Assembly (NCBI GenBank): GCA_031552405.1
Contig: JAVBMN010000020.1
Span: 1-64,000 of the forward strand
Origin: UBA1794 sp031552405
GTDB lineage: Bacteria; Bacteroidota; Bacteroidia; Bacteroidales; Bacteroidaceae
DNA length: 64,000 bases
Direction of reading: 5' to 3'
Below, piece after piece: positions 1-8,687 of this stretch. The notes under the pieces are model-generated. The model saw only the letters and a list, made by a program, of their open reading frames with translations, did no database searches and had not been told where the DNA came from. The stretch's first letter is position 1. Every line of letters starts with the position of its first letter. The position numbers and the translations under genes were made by a program.

Positions 1-2
1 TT

Positions 3-65
3 GATATGGTACTCTCTGGAGAGGTGGGAAATCGGTTTGCCCAAATTTACTTGGCTAACTATTAG
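3..65 (+). CDS. Possible 3' end of a gene entering from the left
   Basis: An open frame runs in from the left edge and stops at TAG 63-65; its last residues read GEVGNRFAQIYLANY. The composition looks protein-like, but only about 20 residues are visible and no family can be named. A second open frame also runs from base 1 to a stop near 129, so the choice of frame is uncertain. It would converge with the minus-strand gene at 194-3097 across the hairpin at 100-133. Confidence 0.25.
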   Translation, partial: DMVLSGEVGNRFAQIYLANY

Positions 66-99
66 AAGCCGTTCTTCAAATGTATGTGACATAAAAATA

Positions 100-133
100 A
101 ACCCTAAAAGTTTTTTGTCTAACTTTTAGGGTT
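100..133 (-). terminator. Rho-independent terminator of the secreted protein gene
   Basis: A perfect 13-bp stem (AACCCTAAAAGTT at 100-112, AACTTTTAGGGTT at 121-133) with an 8-nt loop. On the minus strand the stem is followed by a T-rich tail (complement of 90-99). It lies 60 bp beyond the stop of the gene at 194-3097, so it most likely ends that transcript. Confidence 0.8.
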
Positions 134-193
134 CACTTCAAAATGACACACCCTCATTATCATCATTACCTTAAATTAAGGTGTGACACTTAT

Positions 194-3097
194 TTATTGT
201 ACGAACACTTTCGCCACCTTACCATCGGCTTTCACAATATAAGTACCAGGTATCAACTGGCTGGCTGCAGATACTTCCACGCCATCGATAGTAGTTACCG
301 CGAATTTTTCCACACCAGGTACTACGATATATCCGTTTACAGCATAAGCGATGAGTGCATCCACGGCATCACTATCTACATATTCAATACCAGTAGGCCC
401 GCTTACATGGATCAACTTGAAGTTGTCTACCTTAAACCAACCAATACCTGCAGTAGTACCTCCGTTAGTGCGTACACCAATCTTCAACTTACCATTCATT
501 ATTTCGGTATTCACAACCATTTCATAGGCAAGACCGTTATCAGCAGCAGTTTCAGCCTCAGCGGGGTAATAAGTCTCCTTATCACCAGCGAAGAGACGCT
601 GTCCGTTTACGCGGCTTGTAGAACCTGATTTAGATACAGTCATATCCGCAGTCAACGTATACACGCCATTGGGCAAAGCCAGCGTTTGCCAGAACTCGAA
701 ATCACTTTCGATAGCATTTTTCCAGATACCAAAGCTTCTTGCACCTTCAGTCTTCCAATCGCCGTTACATCCGCTCCAGTTGTAACCTTCAGTAGTAGAA
801 CGGTTCCATCCAGACACAGTACCATTTCCTGTAGTAGTCTCGTCTTCCTCGGCTTCGAAGCCCGGATTGGCGATTACCCAAGTAATATCTTCATCGTCAC
901 CAAACACAGTTCCTTCATATTTCTTCTCAGCCACAGCCAGCATGATTGCTGTTTCAGCCTGCAGAGCAGTGCTGGGATCACCCTGTACAAGTGCAAGCTG
1001 AGTGCTCAACACTGTGAAGATGTCAGTATCTTCAGCTTCTGTTGCATACTCGTATCCAATCATATAGGATTCACAGAAAGACATAATGTTCTTGAACGCC
1101 TGCTTTCCAGCTGCAATACCATCCACGCTTTCAGCTACGCCTTGAACTGCAAAAGAAAGAACCTGCTGAACGATTTCGATCAAGTCACCGTCAACCAAAG
1201 TAGTCGCATATGTTTCACAGCTTTGGTAAGCAGTTACAAAACCGAGGTAGTTATTCAATTCAGCATTCAACACAGGGAATACAGCAATAGAAGTTGTATC
1301 AGACGCAAGCACAAGAGCTTGTTCGTCCAGTACCGCTGTCATGATATTCTGGATCTCCTCTGTATAGATTACATCTTCATTTGCAGATATAACAATGGCC
1401 TTAGCCTGCGGACCTGCTTTGAAAGCCTTGAATGATTTACTCAGAGCCTCTGCAGTTTCTATTGCAGGTTGAATAGCGATAAGTGCAGTTTCTATCTCGG
1501 CGATAGTAGCATGCGGAGCGCTTTGGAAGGCAGCAACAGCTGCGTCAATAGCTTTCTTATCCTTGGGAAGGAACTCGTTTTCCGTTAATGCCTGGGCGTA
1601 CACCAATGTAGCATTGTAAGCTTCGGTATAAGTAGCCAAGTCAGTCTTTCCGCAATATGCCAGGGTTACATTGTCAAATGCTACCCAGTTACCATTTGTG
1701 CTTACGGTCTTCATACCGATCTTCAATGTACCGTCAGTTACCACACCATATACTTCTTTGGGCTCAGGTACGCCGGCCGCAGTAGAAACTTCCAATGTAG
1801 CAGTATTGGCAAACAGCATAGCCCCTGTGATAACCAGACTGGCATCCCCTTGTTGTGTAGCCATTGCATCAGCCTCAAACTTATAAATACCATTAGTCAA
1901 ACCGGTAATCAATTGATACGCGCTGCAATCTGCCAAAGAAGCAGGTTGGCCTATCCATTTTTCCAAGAAATTACCCGCAAAAGGAGGGTATTTTGCACCT
2001 GTATCTATCCAACCAAAGTTGCTCATTGTCCAATTTTCTGTTTTATCATCCATATTGGGATTGAGCACAAGGAAAGAAGCATCAATAGGAGCATCCATCG
2101 TTGCTTTGGGGAAACCACTCTTCTTGTATTCAATGGTAGCTGCTGCAAAGTCAACAAGCGCTTTCTCCACATCAGCCAACATGGATGTTTCCGATTCAGT
2201 CACAGCAATCGCATCACCAAGAGCCGCATCCAAAGCAGGAAGTCCGTCATATCCAAGCGCTTTCAGCTCATCGAATGTTTCGTTTAACACAGTAAATAAT
2301 TCCTGATACTTCACAGCAATTACCTGAGCATCTTCGATCAATTTATCGAAATCAGCTTTTGCAGTCTGATAATCGGCAAGTACCTCTGATCCAGCCAGAC
2401 TAGCCATAATCGCATCTCTTGCAGCAAGAAGTGCAGTAGCCTCTCCACCGGGCAATTCAGCAGTCAGCTCTTCCATATCCTCAGAAAGGCCGCTCAAAAT
2501 CTTTTCGAACAATACAATCATGTCTTTATCACTCGTGTACCCATACAATCTAAAGTCGTCCACTTTAAACCATCCGATACCGCTCGCCTCACCACCGTCG
2601 GTACGTATACCAATCTTCAATGTACCATTCGTTACATCAGTGGTCACAGAAAGCATATACGGTGCACCGTTGTCATTAGGAGTTTCAGCTTCAAGCGGAT
2701 AATAATCCTCCTGATCCCCGGCAAACAAGCGCTGTCCGTTTACACGGCTTGTAGCTCCTGCCATCCCCACAGTCATCTGCACAGTAACGGTATAAGTACC
2801 ATTTGGCAGAGTCAGATCCTGCCAAAACTCAAAATCGCTTTCGATAGCCGGTTTCCAGATACCAAAACTACGAGCGCCTTCCGTTTTCCAGTCGCCGTTA
2901 CAACCACTCCAGTTGTACCCTTCCGTGGTACTACGATTCCAACTGTCCACAGTTCCATTCCCTGTGGTAGTAACGTCATTAGGAGATTCAAAACCCGGAT
3001 TTTTGACGTAAAGACTCGTCACATCCGTTTGTGCTGCTGCCGGGATTAGTAAGCCCACCAACATAGCACCCAAAAGAAATAATTTTCTTCCTTTCAT
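194..3097 (-). CDS. Large secreted protein with two terminal carbohydrate-binding-like domains
   Basis: A 967-residue exported protein with signal peptide MKGRKLFLLGAMLVGLLIPAAAQ. Two nearly identical domains of about 155 residues sit near the N terminus (about 30-185) and near the C terminus (about 740-900). Both carry NPGFE, TTTGNGTV, WNRSTTEGYNWSGCNGDWK, SFGIWK, ESDFEFWQ, SRVNGQRLFAGD and GIGWFKVD, and look like galactose-binding-like beta-sandwiches. Between them are a third, more divergent binding-like module (about 340-480) and Ala/Glu-rich helical stretches. The protein ends in a short beta-rich tail, GTYIVKADGKVAKVFVQ, resembling Bacteroidales C-terminal domains. No catalytic domain is recognisable; a surface glycan-binding or adhesion role is inference. 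It has its own promoter and terminator, so it is probably monocistronic. Confidence 0.8.
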   Translation of the reverse strand: MKGRKLFLLGAMLVGLLIPAAAQTDVTSLYVKNPGFESPNDVTTTGNGTVDSWNRSTTEGYNWSGCNGDWKTEGARSFGIWKPAIESDFEFWQDLTLPNGTYTVTVQMTVGMAGATSRVNGQRLFAGDQEDYYPLEAETPNDNGAPYMLSVTTDVTNGTLKIGIRTDGGEASGIGWFKVDDFRLYGYTSDKDMIVLFEKILSGLSEDMEELTAELPGGEATALLAARDAIMASLAGSEVLADYQTAKADFDKLIEDAQVIAVKYQELFTVLNETFDELKALGYDGLPALDAALGDAIAVTESETSMLADVEKALVDFAAATIEYKKSGFPKATMDAPIDASFLVLNPNMDDKTENWTMSNFGWIDTGAKYPPFAGNFLEKWIGQPASLADCSAYQLITGLTNGIYKFEADAMATQQGDASLVITGAMLFANTATLEVSTAAGVPEPKEVYGVVTDGTLKIGMKTVSTNGNWVAFDNVTLAYCGKTDLATYTEAYNATLVYAQALTENEFLPKDKKAIDAAVAAFQSAPHATIAEIETALIAIQPAIETAEALSKSFKAFKAGPQAKAIVISANEDVIYTEEIQNIMTAVLDEQALVLASDTTSIAVFPVLNAELNNYLGFVTAYQSCETYATTLVDGDLIEIVQQVLSFAVQGVAESVDGIAAGKQAFKNIMSFCESYMIGYEYATEAEDTDIFTVLSTQLALVQGDPSTALQAETAIMLAVAEKKYEGTVFGDDEDITWVIANPGFEAEEDETTTGNGTVSGWNRSTTEGYNWSGCNGDWKTEGARSFGIWKNAIESDFEFWQTLALPNGVYTLTADMTVSKSGSTSRVNGQRLFAGDKETYYPAEAETAADNGLAYEMVVNTEIMNGKLKIGVRTNGGTTAGIGWFKVDNFKLIHVSGPTGIEYVDSDAVDALIAYAVNGYIVVPGVEKFAVTTIDGVEVSAASQLIPGTYIVKADGKVAKVFVQ

Positions 3098-3158
3098 GTC
3101 TTTCGTGATTTAGTTAAAAAATACAGTAAGTAGTTAAGTGTTAAAGCAACACTATTGG

Positions 3159-3188
3159 CAAAGATACGGAAAGAGAGAAAAGAAGCAA
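3159..3188 (-). promoter_or_regulatory. Bacteroides-type promoter for the 194-3097 gene
   Basis: On the minus strand the -7 box TATCTTTG lies at 3159-3166 and a TTG -33 box at 3186-3188, with a 19-bp spacer. Transcription would start about 55 nt before the ATG at 3097. It sits just beyond the stop of the preceding oxidoreductase gene. Confidence 0.7.
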
Positions 3189-3230
3189 GAGATAAAGGCT
3201 CAAAAAAAGTGCAAACATGTTGCGAAACAT

Positions 3231-4244
3231 CTATTTTCGGAAATTTGCAGCCTGATAGATCCGTTCGATAATATCTACCACCTTCAGCCCATCCCCTGTA
3301 TTGGTGGTGATTTCAGCACGATTGGTAAGTACATCTACTACATTCTGAATAACATAGTGGTGATTCTGTGCAGACCCCTTGTAAGGGCCATAATCATTGG
3401 GGGGATTGGAGGGAGGAAGCTGGGGTACCTGGTAGCCCTGAACGTGACAATAAGCCACTTCATTCATGTACTGTCCGGCCACTTTTATAGAGCCGTGCTG
3501 CGCCACGATGGTAAGGCTGCTCTCCAGATTACGATCCCACACCGCAGTGGAATAGGTAAGACATCCGGAGCCACCCCGTAAGAAGTCAAACGTCACGATA
3601 CCGCTATCTTCGAAATCAGTCAGATGACGATGGTTAAAATCGTACAAAGCAGCATGAATACGAATGACATCCCCAAAGAGCCAGTACATAATATCTATGA
3701 AATGTGAAAACTGGGTAAAGAGCGTCCCCCCATCCTGGGCAGCTGTTCCGTGCCATCCGCCGGGGTGATAATACCGTTCGTCACGATTCCACAGACAGTT
3801 AAGCTGCACCATATAAATATCTCCGAGTCGGCCGCTGTCCACCAATTCTTTCAGCCACACGGAAGGAGGCGAATAACGATTCTGCATCACGCAAAACACC
3901 TGTCGTTGCACGGCATGGCTCTTGTCGATAATCCGTTGTGCATCCGCACGGGTCAGCGCCATGGGTTTTTCTATCACCACATGGCAGCCGGCTTCGAGGG
4001 CCATTACGGCCATTTCCGCATGCAAGCCATTAGGCACACACACACATACCACATCAATATCCGGTTCCGCAGTCATCATTTCAGCTGCAGAGCGATAGTA
4101 AGATTCAGTAAATCCGGCCGTTCCTGTTTCCTCCTGAGTAAGGATGTCACAAACCGCCGCAAGCTCCGTATCGGGGTTGCGGCGAATCATTTCGGCATGT
4201 CGTTTTCCAATATGCCCCTGCCCTATTACTGCAAATCGAATCAT
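3231..4244 (-). CDS. Gfo/Idh/MocA family NAD(P)-dependent oxidoreductase
   Basis: A cytosolic sugar or sugar-derivative dehydrogenase of 337 residues, the usual family length. The N-terminal Rossmann fold shows VIGQGHIGKRH (5-15) and the family EKP motif is at 92-94. The segment GWHGTAAQDGGTLFTQFSHFIDI (about 163-186) resembles WlbA/WbpB-type enzymes that oxidise the 3-OH of UDP-GlcNAc-uronate-like sugars, with the His on the substrate side. The start lies 9 bp after the proS stop, so the two are probably cotranscribed. The substrate is not determined; a nucleotide-sugar function is only an inference from the motif spacing. Confidence 0.85.
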   Translation of the reverse strand: MIRFAVIGQGHIGKRHAEMIRRNPDTELAAVCDILTQEETGTAGFTESYYRSAAEMMTAEPDIDVVCVCVPNGLHAEMAVMALEAGCHVVIEKPMALTRADAQRIIDKSHAVQRQVFCVMQNRYSPPSVWLKELVDSGRLGDIYMVQLNCLWNRDERYYHPGGWHGTAAQDGGTLFTQFSHFIDIMYWLFGDVIRIHAALYDFNHRHLTDFEDSGIVTFDFLRGGSGCLTYSTAVWDRNLESSLTIVAQHGSIKVAGQYMNEVAYCHVQGYQVPQLPPSNPPNDYGPYKGSAQNHHYVIQNVVDVLTNRAEITTNTGDGLKVVDIIERIYQAANFRK

Positions 4245-4253
4245 CCGCGGCGA

Positions 4254-5735
4254 TTAGTAAGAGCGGGCGAAAAGCACACGGCAAGCCGAGGGGGCCCCTG
4301 TGACCATACACTGTCCCGGTTCTTTCTCATAACCGAAGGGCACGCAACGGATGGTAGCTTTGGTTTCCTCCTTGATACGGGCTTCTGTCTCTACAGTACC
4401 ATCCCAGTGGGCCAGGATGAATCCACCTTTTTCGATCTTCTCCTTGAATTCCTCATAGGTATCGGCAGTGGTGATCATGCTCTCCCGGAAATCCAGAGCT
4501 TTCTTGAATATATTGGTCTGGATGTCATCCAGCAGGGTTTTCACATACGCAGGCAGGCCGTCGCAAGTAATGGTTTCCTTGGTCAGGGTATCGCGGCGCA
4601 TCACCTCCACGGTATTATTCTCTAGGTCGCGGCCACCCATCACAAGGCGTACAGGTACCCCTTTCAGTTCGTAGTCGGCAAACTTAAATCCGGGGCGTTT
4701 GTTATCGGCATTGTCATACTTCACAGAAACGCCCAATGCTTTCAGTTCAGCTACGATACCGGCCACTTTGGCATCGATCTTATCAAGCTGCTCCTGATTC
4801 TTATAAATAGGTACGATGACTACCTGTATGGGGGCTAGTTTCGGAGGAAGTACCAGTCCGTTATCATCACTGTGCGTCATAATGAGCGCACCCATCAGAC
4901 GGGTAGACACACCCCAAGAGGTAGCCCACACATATTCCATCTGGTTTTCTTTGTTGACGAATTGCACATCGAAGGCTTTGGCAAAATTCTGTCCTAGGAA
5001 GTGGCTGGTGCCGCTTTGCAAGGCCTTTCCGTCCTGCATCAGGGCTTCGATGGTATAGGTATCCAGAGCTCCGGCGAAGCGCTCGGTTTCTGATTTCACA
5101 CCTTTTATTACAGGCACCGCCATGTGGTTCTCGGCAAAATCGCCGTACACCTCCAGCATGCGGCGTGCTTCTTCCTCGGCCTCCTCACGGGTAGCGTGGG
5201 CGGTATGACCTTCCTGCCACAGGAATTCGGCAGTACGCAGGAAGAGGCGGGTACGCATCTCCCAACGCATCACGTTCGCCCACTGGTTGCATAGGATGGG
5301 CAGGTCGCGATAACTGTGTATCCAGTTCTTATACGTATTCCAGATGATGGTTTCGGAGGTAGGTCGTATGATCAGCTCTTCTTCCAGCTTGGCGGCAGGG
5401 TCTACTACCACTCCGCTGCCATCGGCGGCATTCTTCAGGCGATAGTGGGTTACCACAGCGCATTCCTTAGCGAAGCCTTCTACGTGTTCGGCCTCGCGAC
5501 TAAGGAAAGACTTCGGAATCAGCAGGGGGAAATAGGCGTTCACATGACCGGTTTCCTTGAACATATCATCCAGCTGGCGCTGCATCTTTTCCCAGATTGC
5601 ATAGCCGTAAGGCTTGATCACCATACAGCCACGCACGGCGGATTGCTCGGCAAGGTCGGCTTTTACTACTAAATCATTGTACCACTGCGAATAGTTCTCA
5701 CTGCGTTTAGTGAGATCTTTCAATTCTGCTGCCAT
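4254..5735 (-). CDS. proS: Prolyl-tRNA synthetase, archaeal/eukaryote-like short form
   Basis: Class II aminoacyl-tRNA synthetase that charges tRNA-Pro in the cytosol. At 493 residues it lacks the editing insertion of the long bacterial form. It begins KRSENYSQWYNDLVVKADLA, has motif 2 around RTAEFLWQEGHTAH, GTSHFLGQNFAKAF, and ends in the eukaryote/archaeal-like LFARSY with a C-terminal Tyr. This type is typical of Bacteroidetes. It is followed 9 bp later by the oxidoreductase gene and lies about 60 bp downstream of a small lipoprotein gene; no separate promoter box is clear in that gap, so the three may form one transcript. Confidence 0.97.
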   Translation of the reverse strand: MAAELKDLTKRSENYSQWYNDLVVKADLAEQSAVRGCMVIKPYGYAIWEKMQRQLDDMFKETGHVNAYFPLLIPKSFLSREAEHVEGFAKECAVVTHYRLKNAADGSGVVVDPAAKLEEELIIRPTSETIIWNTYKNWIHSYRDLPILCNQWANVMRWEMRTRLFLRTAEFLWQEGHTAHATREEAEEEARRMLEVYGDFAENHMAVPVIKGVKSETERFAGALDTYTIEALMQDGKALQSGTSHFLGQNFAKAFDVQFVNKENQMEYVWATSWGVSTRLMGALIMTHSDDNGLVLPPKLAPIQVVIVPIYKNQEQLDKIDAKVAGIVAELKALGVSVKYDNADNKRPGFKFADYELKGVPVRLVMGGRDLENNTVEVMRRDTLTKETITCDGLPAYVKTLLDDIQTNIFKKALDFRESMITTADTYEEFKEKIEKGGFILAHWDGTVETEARIKEETKATIRCVPFGYEKEPGQCMVTGAPSACRVLFARSY

Positions 5736-5795
5736 ATTTTCTTCTTTCTCTTTTTATGTACTTTACTAAATAGTCGCCCAAGACATACCCGGTTT

Positions 5796-6152
5796 TCACT
5801 CCTTGGTGACAGCCTCAAATACTTTTTGGCTTTTGGTATGCTTCAGGATGGTTGCTTTCAGCACGTTGTCCAGGGAGTCGATTCTCTTCAGCTCGTCTAA
5901 GCTGAGTTCGGAATGTATCTCCACGAATTTTTCGCGCATAAAGTCACGACGGTCATCTACCACATCTTCCCAGTCGCTATCCGTCTTCTCGGCGGGATGA
6001 AACTGGGCTACTTTTACCAGCTCGGCAAAGTCATCCAGATACTTCACCTTCTTATCGGCACAGCTACTCAGGCCTTGCACAAGGAGCAGGAGAATTACGC
6101 ACTTCATCCCTTGCAGGAATAAGATTGGCAGATGTTTGATTATTTTGTCCAT
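5796..6152 (-). CDS. Small lipoprotein of unknown function
   Basis: The start is placed at the ATG at 6152, giving 118 residues beginning MDKIIKHLPILF; a longer reading to 6179 would run into the promoter. A hydrophobic signal ends in a lipobox-like LSSC, so the mature protein is probably an acylated periplasmic or outer-membrane lipoprotein. The rest is charged and helical (DDRRDFMREKFVEIHSEL), without a recognisable catalytic motif. It precedes proS with a 60-bp gap, but a functional link is not implied. Confidence 0.75.
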   Translation of the reverse strand: MDKIIKHLPILFLQGMKCVILLLLVQGLSSCADKKVKYLDDFAELVKVAQFHPAEKTDSDWEDVVDDRRDFMREKFVEIHSELSLDELKRIDSLDNVLKATILKHTKSQKVFEAVTKE

Positions 6153-6176
6153 CGTTCTAGTTTTTATATCGACCGA

Positions 6177-6184
6177 CAAAGATA
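6177..6184 (-). promoter_or_regulatory. Promoter -7 box for the lipoprotein-proS genes
   Basis: TATCTTTG on the minus strand, 25 bp upstream of the ATG at 6152. No convincing -33 TTG is present at the expected distance. Confidence 0.55.
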
Positions 6185-6361
6185 CAACTTTTTTATAGTT
6201 TCCTGTTCTTTATCGGAAAAACATAGCCAAGAGAGAGGGAAGACAGACCTGCGGCAGGATTCCTACAAACCCCATAGTTATTTCTATATAGCCTGTAGCT
6301 TCACGGAATAACTAAGATTATTTTTCGGAACTTTCCGCTCAAAAATGTTTTTTCCGTGATT

Positions 6362-6465
6362 TTACTGCATTGCTGCATAATGTCGATATATATCATTGAA
6401 TATCAAACAATAAGCACTATGCAGTAAGGTATGCAGCAAGTATGCAGTAACTTTTTTGCTGCATA
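6362..6465. repeat. Cluster of six TATGCAGYAA-type short repeats
   Basis: Copies in the + direction start at 6418 (TATGCAGTAA), 6430 (TATGCAGCAA) and 6441 (TATGCAGTAA). Inverted copies lie at 6362-6370 (TTACTGCAT), 6371-6379 (TGCTGCATA) and 6456-6465 (TTGCTGCATA). They fall in the 500-bp gene-free stretch 6153-6655. The arrangement resembles a multi-site protein-binding region or an imperfect set of hairpins. No gene is evident here. Confidence 0.5.
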
Positions 6466-6547
6466 GCTAATTGACGAGGCCGGCAGTGTTTATAAGACGA
6501 AAATCCGACTAGCACTTCTTCAACGAAAGTGGGACGAGCTGTTTATG

Positions 6548-6627
6548 AGTCGGCGGCGCCGACTGGCCGTTCGAGGGCGCCGACTGGCCAGTCGAGGGGC
6601 TCAACTCGCGAGTCGGCGCCGCCGACT
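6548..6627. repeat. GC-rich palindromic array, 21-bp period
   Basis: Four 17-bp units start at 6548, 6569, 6590 and 6611, exactly 21 bp apart, separated by 4-bp spacers GGCC, GGCC and CGCG. The first unit is AGTCGGCGGCGCCGACT and the last AGTCGGCGCCGCCGACT; both are palindromes around one central base. The outer 20-bp segments 6545-6564 and 6611-6630 are perfect inverted repeats. The array lies 26 bp past the stop of the LTA-synthase-like gene and is far more GC-rich than its surroundings. It may act as a 3' hairpin, but its regularity resembles the arrays at 19.1 and 44.5 kb. Confidence 0.8.
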
Positions 6628-6655
6628 CATACTTGCACGCCTTGCTGTTGCAGCG

Positions 6656-8536
6656 TTATCGCCCTGCCAGATCGCCGTACAGCGTTTGCAGGTAGGCGCG
6701 GGTTACCTGGTACAAAGGAGAGAGGCGCGGATCGGGAGAAGAGGGCGCTTCACCACCGGGTATATTCAGGCCATTCGCTTTGGAGGGAGGAGGCACGCTG
6801 ATTGCATTTTCCTGCATATATACGCTGTCTTTTGTGACCATTCCGGCACCGTCGGAGTAGGTAAAGAACGCAAAATGCGGAGAGGCGGGGTTTACAATGT
6901 TCTTACTGAAACGAAACTCCGCATGTGGCAAGCCCAACTGATACAGGAGCGTAGCGGCCAGATCGATCTGCCCGGCACAGGCCTCTACGCGAAGCGGCTG
7001 CCGCACGGCACCACCCACGATCAGGGCGGGGATGCGGCGCTCGCGTCCATCGGCGTACTCCGCGTCCATCTGAAAACGTCGGTTATAGTGATCAGACACC
7101 ATGAGCACCACCGTATTCTGCCAGTAGGGCGAGCGGCGCAGTTCCTCCATATACACATTCAGGCAGCTGTCTGCATAATACACTGAATTGAGGTAGGGAT
7201 CAGCGAAGCGCTGCACATCCACCTTGAAAGGTTCGTGGCTGCTGCTGGTTTGAATCACGTCGAAAAAAGGTTCCTTGCGCGAGGCGGCCAGATCGGCCCC
7301 GGCACGCTGAAACACACGCGCATCGGGCACTCCCCAGTCGGTAGTACGATAGTCCAGCGGAAAATCATCCTGACTGACAATCTGCGTGATGCCCTGCGCC
7401 ACAAGGAAGGAGCGCATATTGGTAAAATCCGCATCGCCCCCGTAATAATAACGGGTTTCATATCCGGCCTTCACCAGGGACCGGGGAATAGAAGGGAGCG
7501 ACTGGCTCTTCTTGGGATACTTCATGATAGAAGTGGTGGGCTGGGCCGGATAGCCGCTCAAGATGGAAACAAGACCCCGGTCGGTACGGAAACTGTTGCC
7601 ATACAGATTGGCAAAAAGCACCCCCTGCCCGCACCATTCATTCAGATGGGGAGTTACCCCCTGCTTGCCTCCCAGTGGTTCTACCACGGGAGCCATGAAT
7701 CCTTCCAGAATCACCAGTATCACATTCGGACGCTGCACGGTAAAGAGCGCAGGTATACTATCTGCAGCAGGCGCATCCACAAGGCGGGCAAACAGCGTTT
7801 CTGCCTCTGCATCAGGCATAAAGCGGTAGGAATGGTTAAAATCATCACTATCAAGCATCGAATCTTGCAAGCTAAAGCAGGGATTGACTGCTGCTTGGTT
7901 TAACTTCATCTCCGGGCTGAAATACACCTTTCCCACGTTCATGGTAGACACCGACACCCCGCCCCGGATGGGGAGGATCAACAGCCCTGTAAGCAGGATC
8001 ATCACCAGAGAAATCCAGTAGGGACGCACACCTTTCCCTTCCTTGCGGGAGCGACTGTAACGCACCACCGAGAAGTGAAACAACAGATAGAAGAGGATCA
8101 TCTCCACAATCATAGCCAGCACCCCGGCACACAACTCCCCCATTCCCACGCTGGCAAAGGCCTCCTTGGGAGTAGCCAGGTAAAACAGCGGAGTGGAATC
8201 CAACCGAAACCCCCAGTATTCAAACAGCAGCAGATCCCCCGTATACACAAGCCCCAACAACACGCTCACCACCCCAAAATAGAAGCGTAACGCAGTCGGA
8301 AGAAAACGCTTGCCCAGCCAGGGAGCCACCGCCAGCATCACCCCCGGGATCAGCGTAAAATACCCGGCCACACTGGCATCCATCACCAGCCCATGCCACA
8401 GCACCTTCACCCACTCCAGAGCAGGGAAAACCCCGTATATGGAGTGGTAATACCCCATAAAGAGCAGCTTCTGCAGTGCAAAAGCTACCAATAAGATACC
8501 ATATATGCGAAGGAGGATACAAATACTTTTCTTCAT
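6656..8536 (-). CDS. LTA synthase-family membrane phospho-transferase/sulfatase-fold protein
   Basis: The start is placed at the ATG at 8536 (MKKSICILLRIYG), giving 626 residues. About five N-terminal membrane helices precede a large alkaline-phosphatase-superfamily domain exposed to the periplasm. NVILVILEGFMAP (the Glu is a metal ligand) and NSFRTDRGLVSILSGYP contain the position of the catalytic Thr nucleophile; VSDHYN supplies distal metal ligands. Gram-negative members usually move phosphoglycerol or phosphoethanolamine from lipids onto glycans, because these cells lack lipoteichoic acid; the exact substrate here is unknown. It appears to be a single-gene unit. Confidence 0.85.
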   Translation of the reverse strand: MKKSICILLRIYGILLVAFALQKLLFMGYYHSIYGVFPALEWVKVLWHGLVMDASVAGYFTLIPGVMLAVAPWLGKRFLPTALRFYFGVVSVLLGLVYTGDLLLFEYWGFRLDSTPLFYLATPKEAFASVGMGELCAGVLAMIVEMILFYLLFHFSVVRYSRSRKEGKGVRPYWISLVMILLTGLLILPIRGGVSVSTMNVGKVYFSPEMKLNQAAVNPCFSLQDSMLDSDDFNHSYRFMPDAEAETLFARLVDAPAADSIPALFTVQRPNVILVILEGFMAPVVEPLGGKQGVTPHLNEWCGQGVLFANLYGNSFRTDRGLVSILSGYPAQPTTSIMKYPKKSQSLPSIPRSLVKAGYETRYYYGGDADFTNMRSFLVAQGITQIVSQDDFPLDYRTTDWGVPDARVFQRAGADLAASRKEPFFDVIQTSSSHEPFKVDVQRFADPYLNSVYYADSCLNVYMEELRRSPYWQNTVVLMVSDHYNRRFQMDAEYADGRERRIPALIVGGAVRQPLRVEACAGQIDLAATLLYQLGLPHAEFRFSKNIVNPASPHFAFFTYSDGAGMVTKDSVYMQENAISVPPPSKANGLNIPGGEAPSSPDPRLSPLYQVTRAYLQTLYGDLAGR

Positions 8537-8579
8537 AACTATGTCCGGCCACTGCAAGCAGCCTGTATTATTTCGCCCG

Positions 8580-8587
8580 CAAAAGTA
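8580..8587 (-). promoter_or_regulatory. Promoter -7 box for the LTA synthase-like gene
   Basis: TACTTTTG on the minus strand, 44 bp before the chosen ATG at 8536. Its position upstream supports the shorter start. No good -33 box is seen. Confidence 0.5.
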
Positions 8588-8687
8588 ATATACTTTGTTA
8601 AAAGAAGGTGTAATCTACAGCAAATACTGATTTTTTTTAGCATTTTTGTAGAAGAATTCTAAGTACATACTTTTTAGAGAACAAATA

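Noticed and set aside
1..193. The left end as the tail of a transposase
   Set aside because: Only about 20-40 codons are visible in two competing frames; no inverted repeat end or catalytic motif can be seen.
3189..3233. The 45-bp element upstream of the 194-3097 gene
   Set aside because: At the equivalent distance from the -7 box there is only an ATGTTT-GCA repeat at 12-bp spacing, with no 21-bp geometry and a good -33 box instead.
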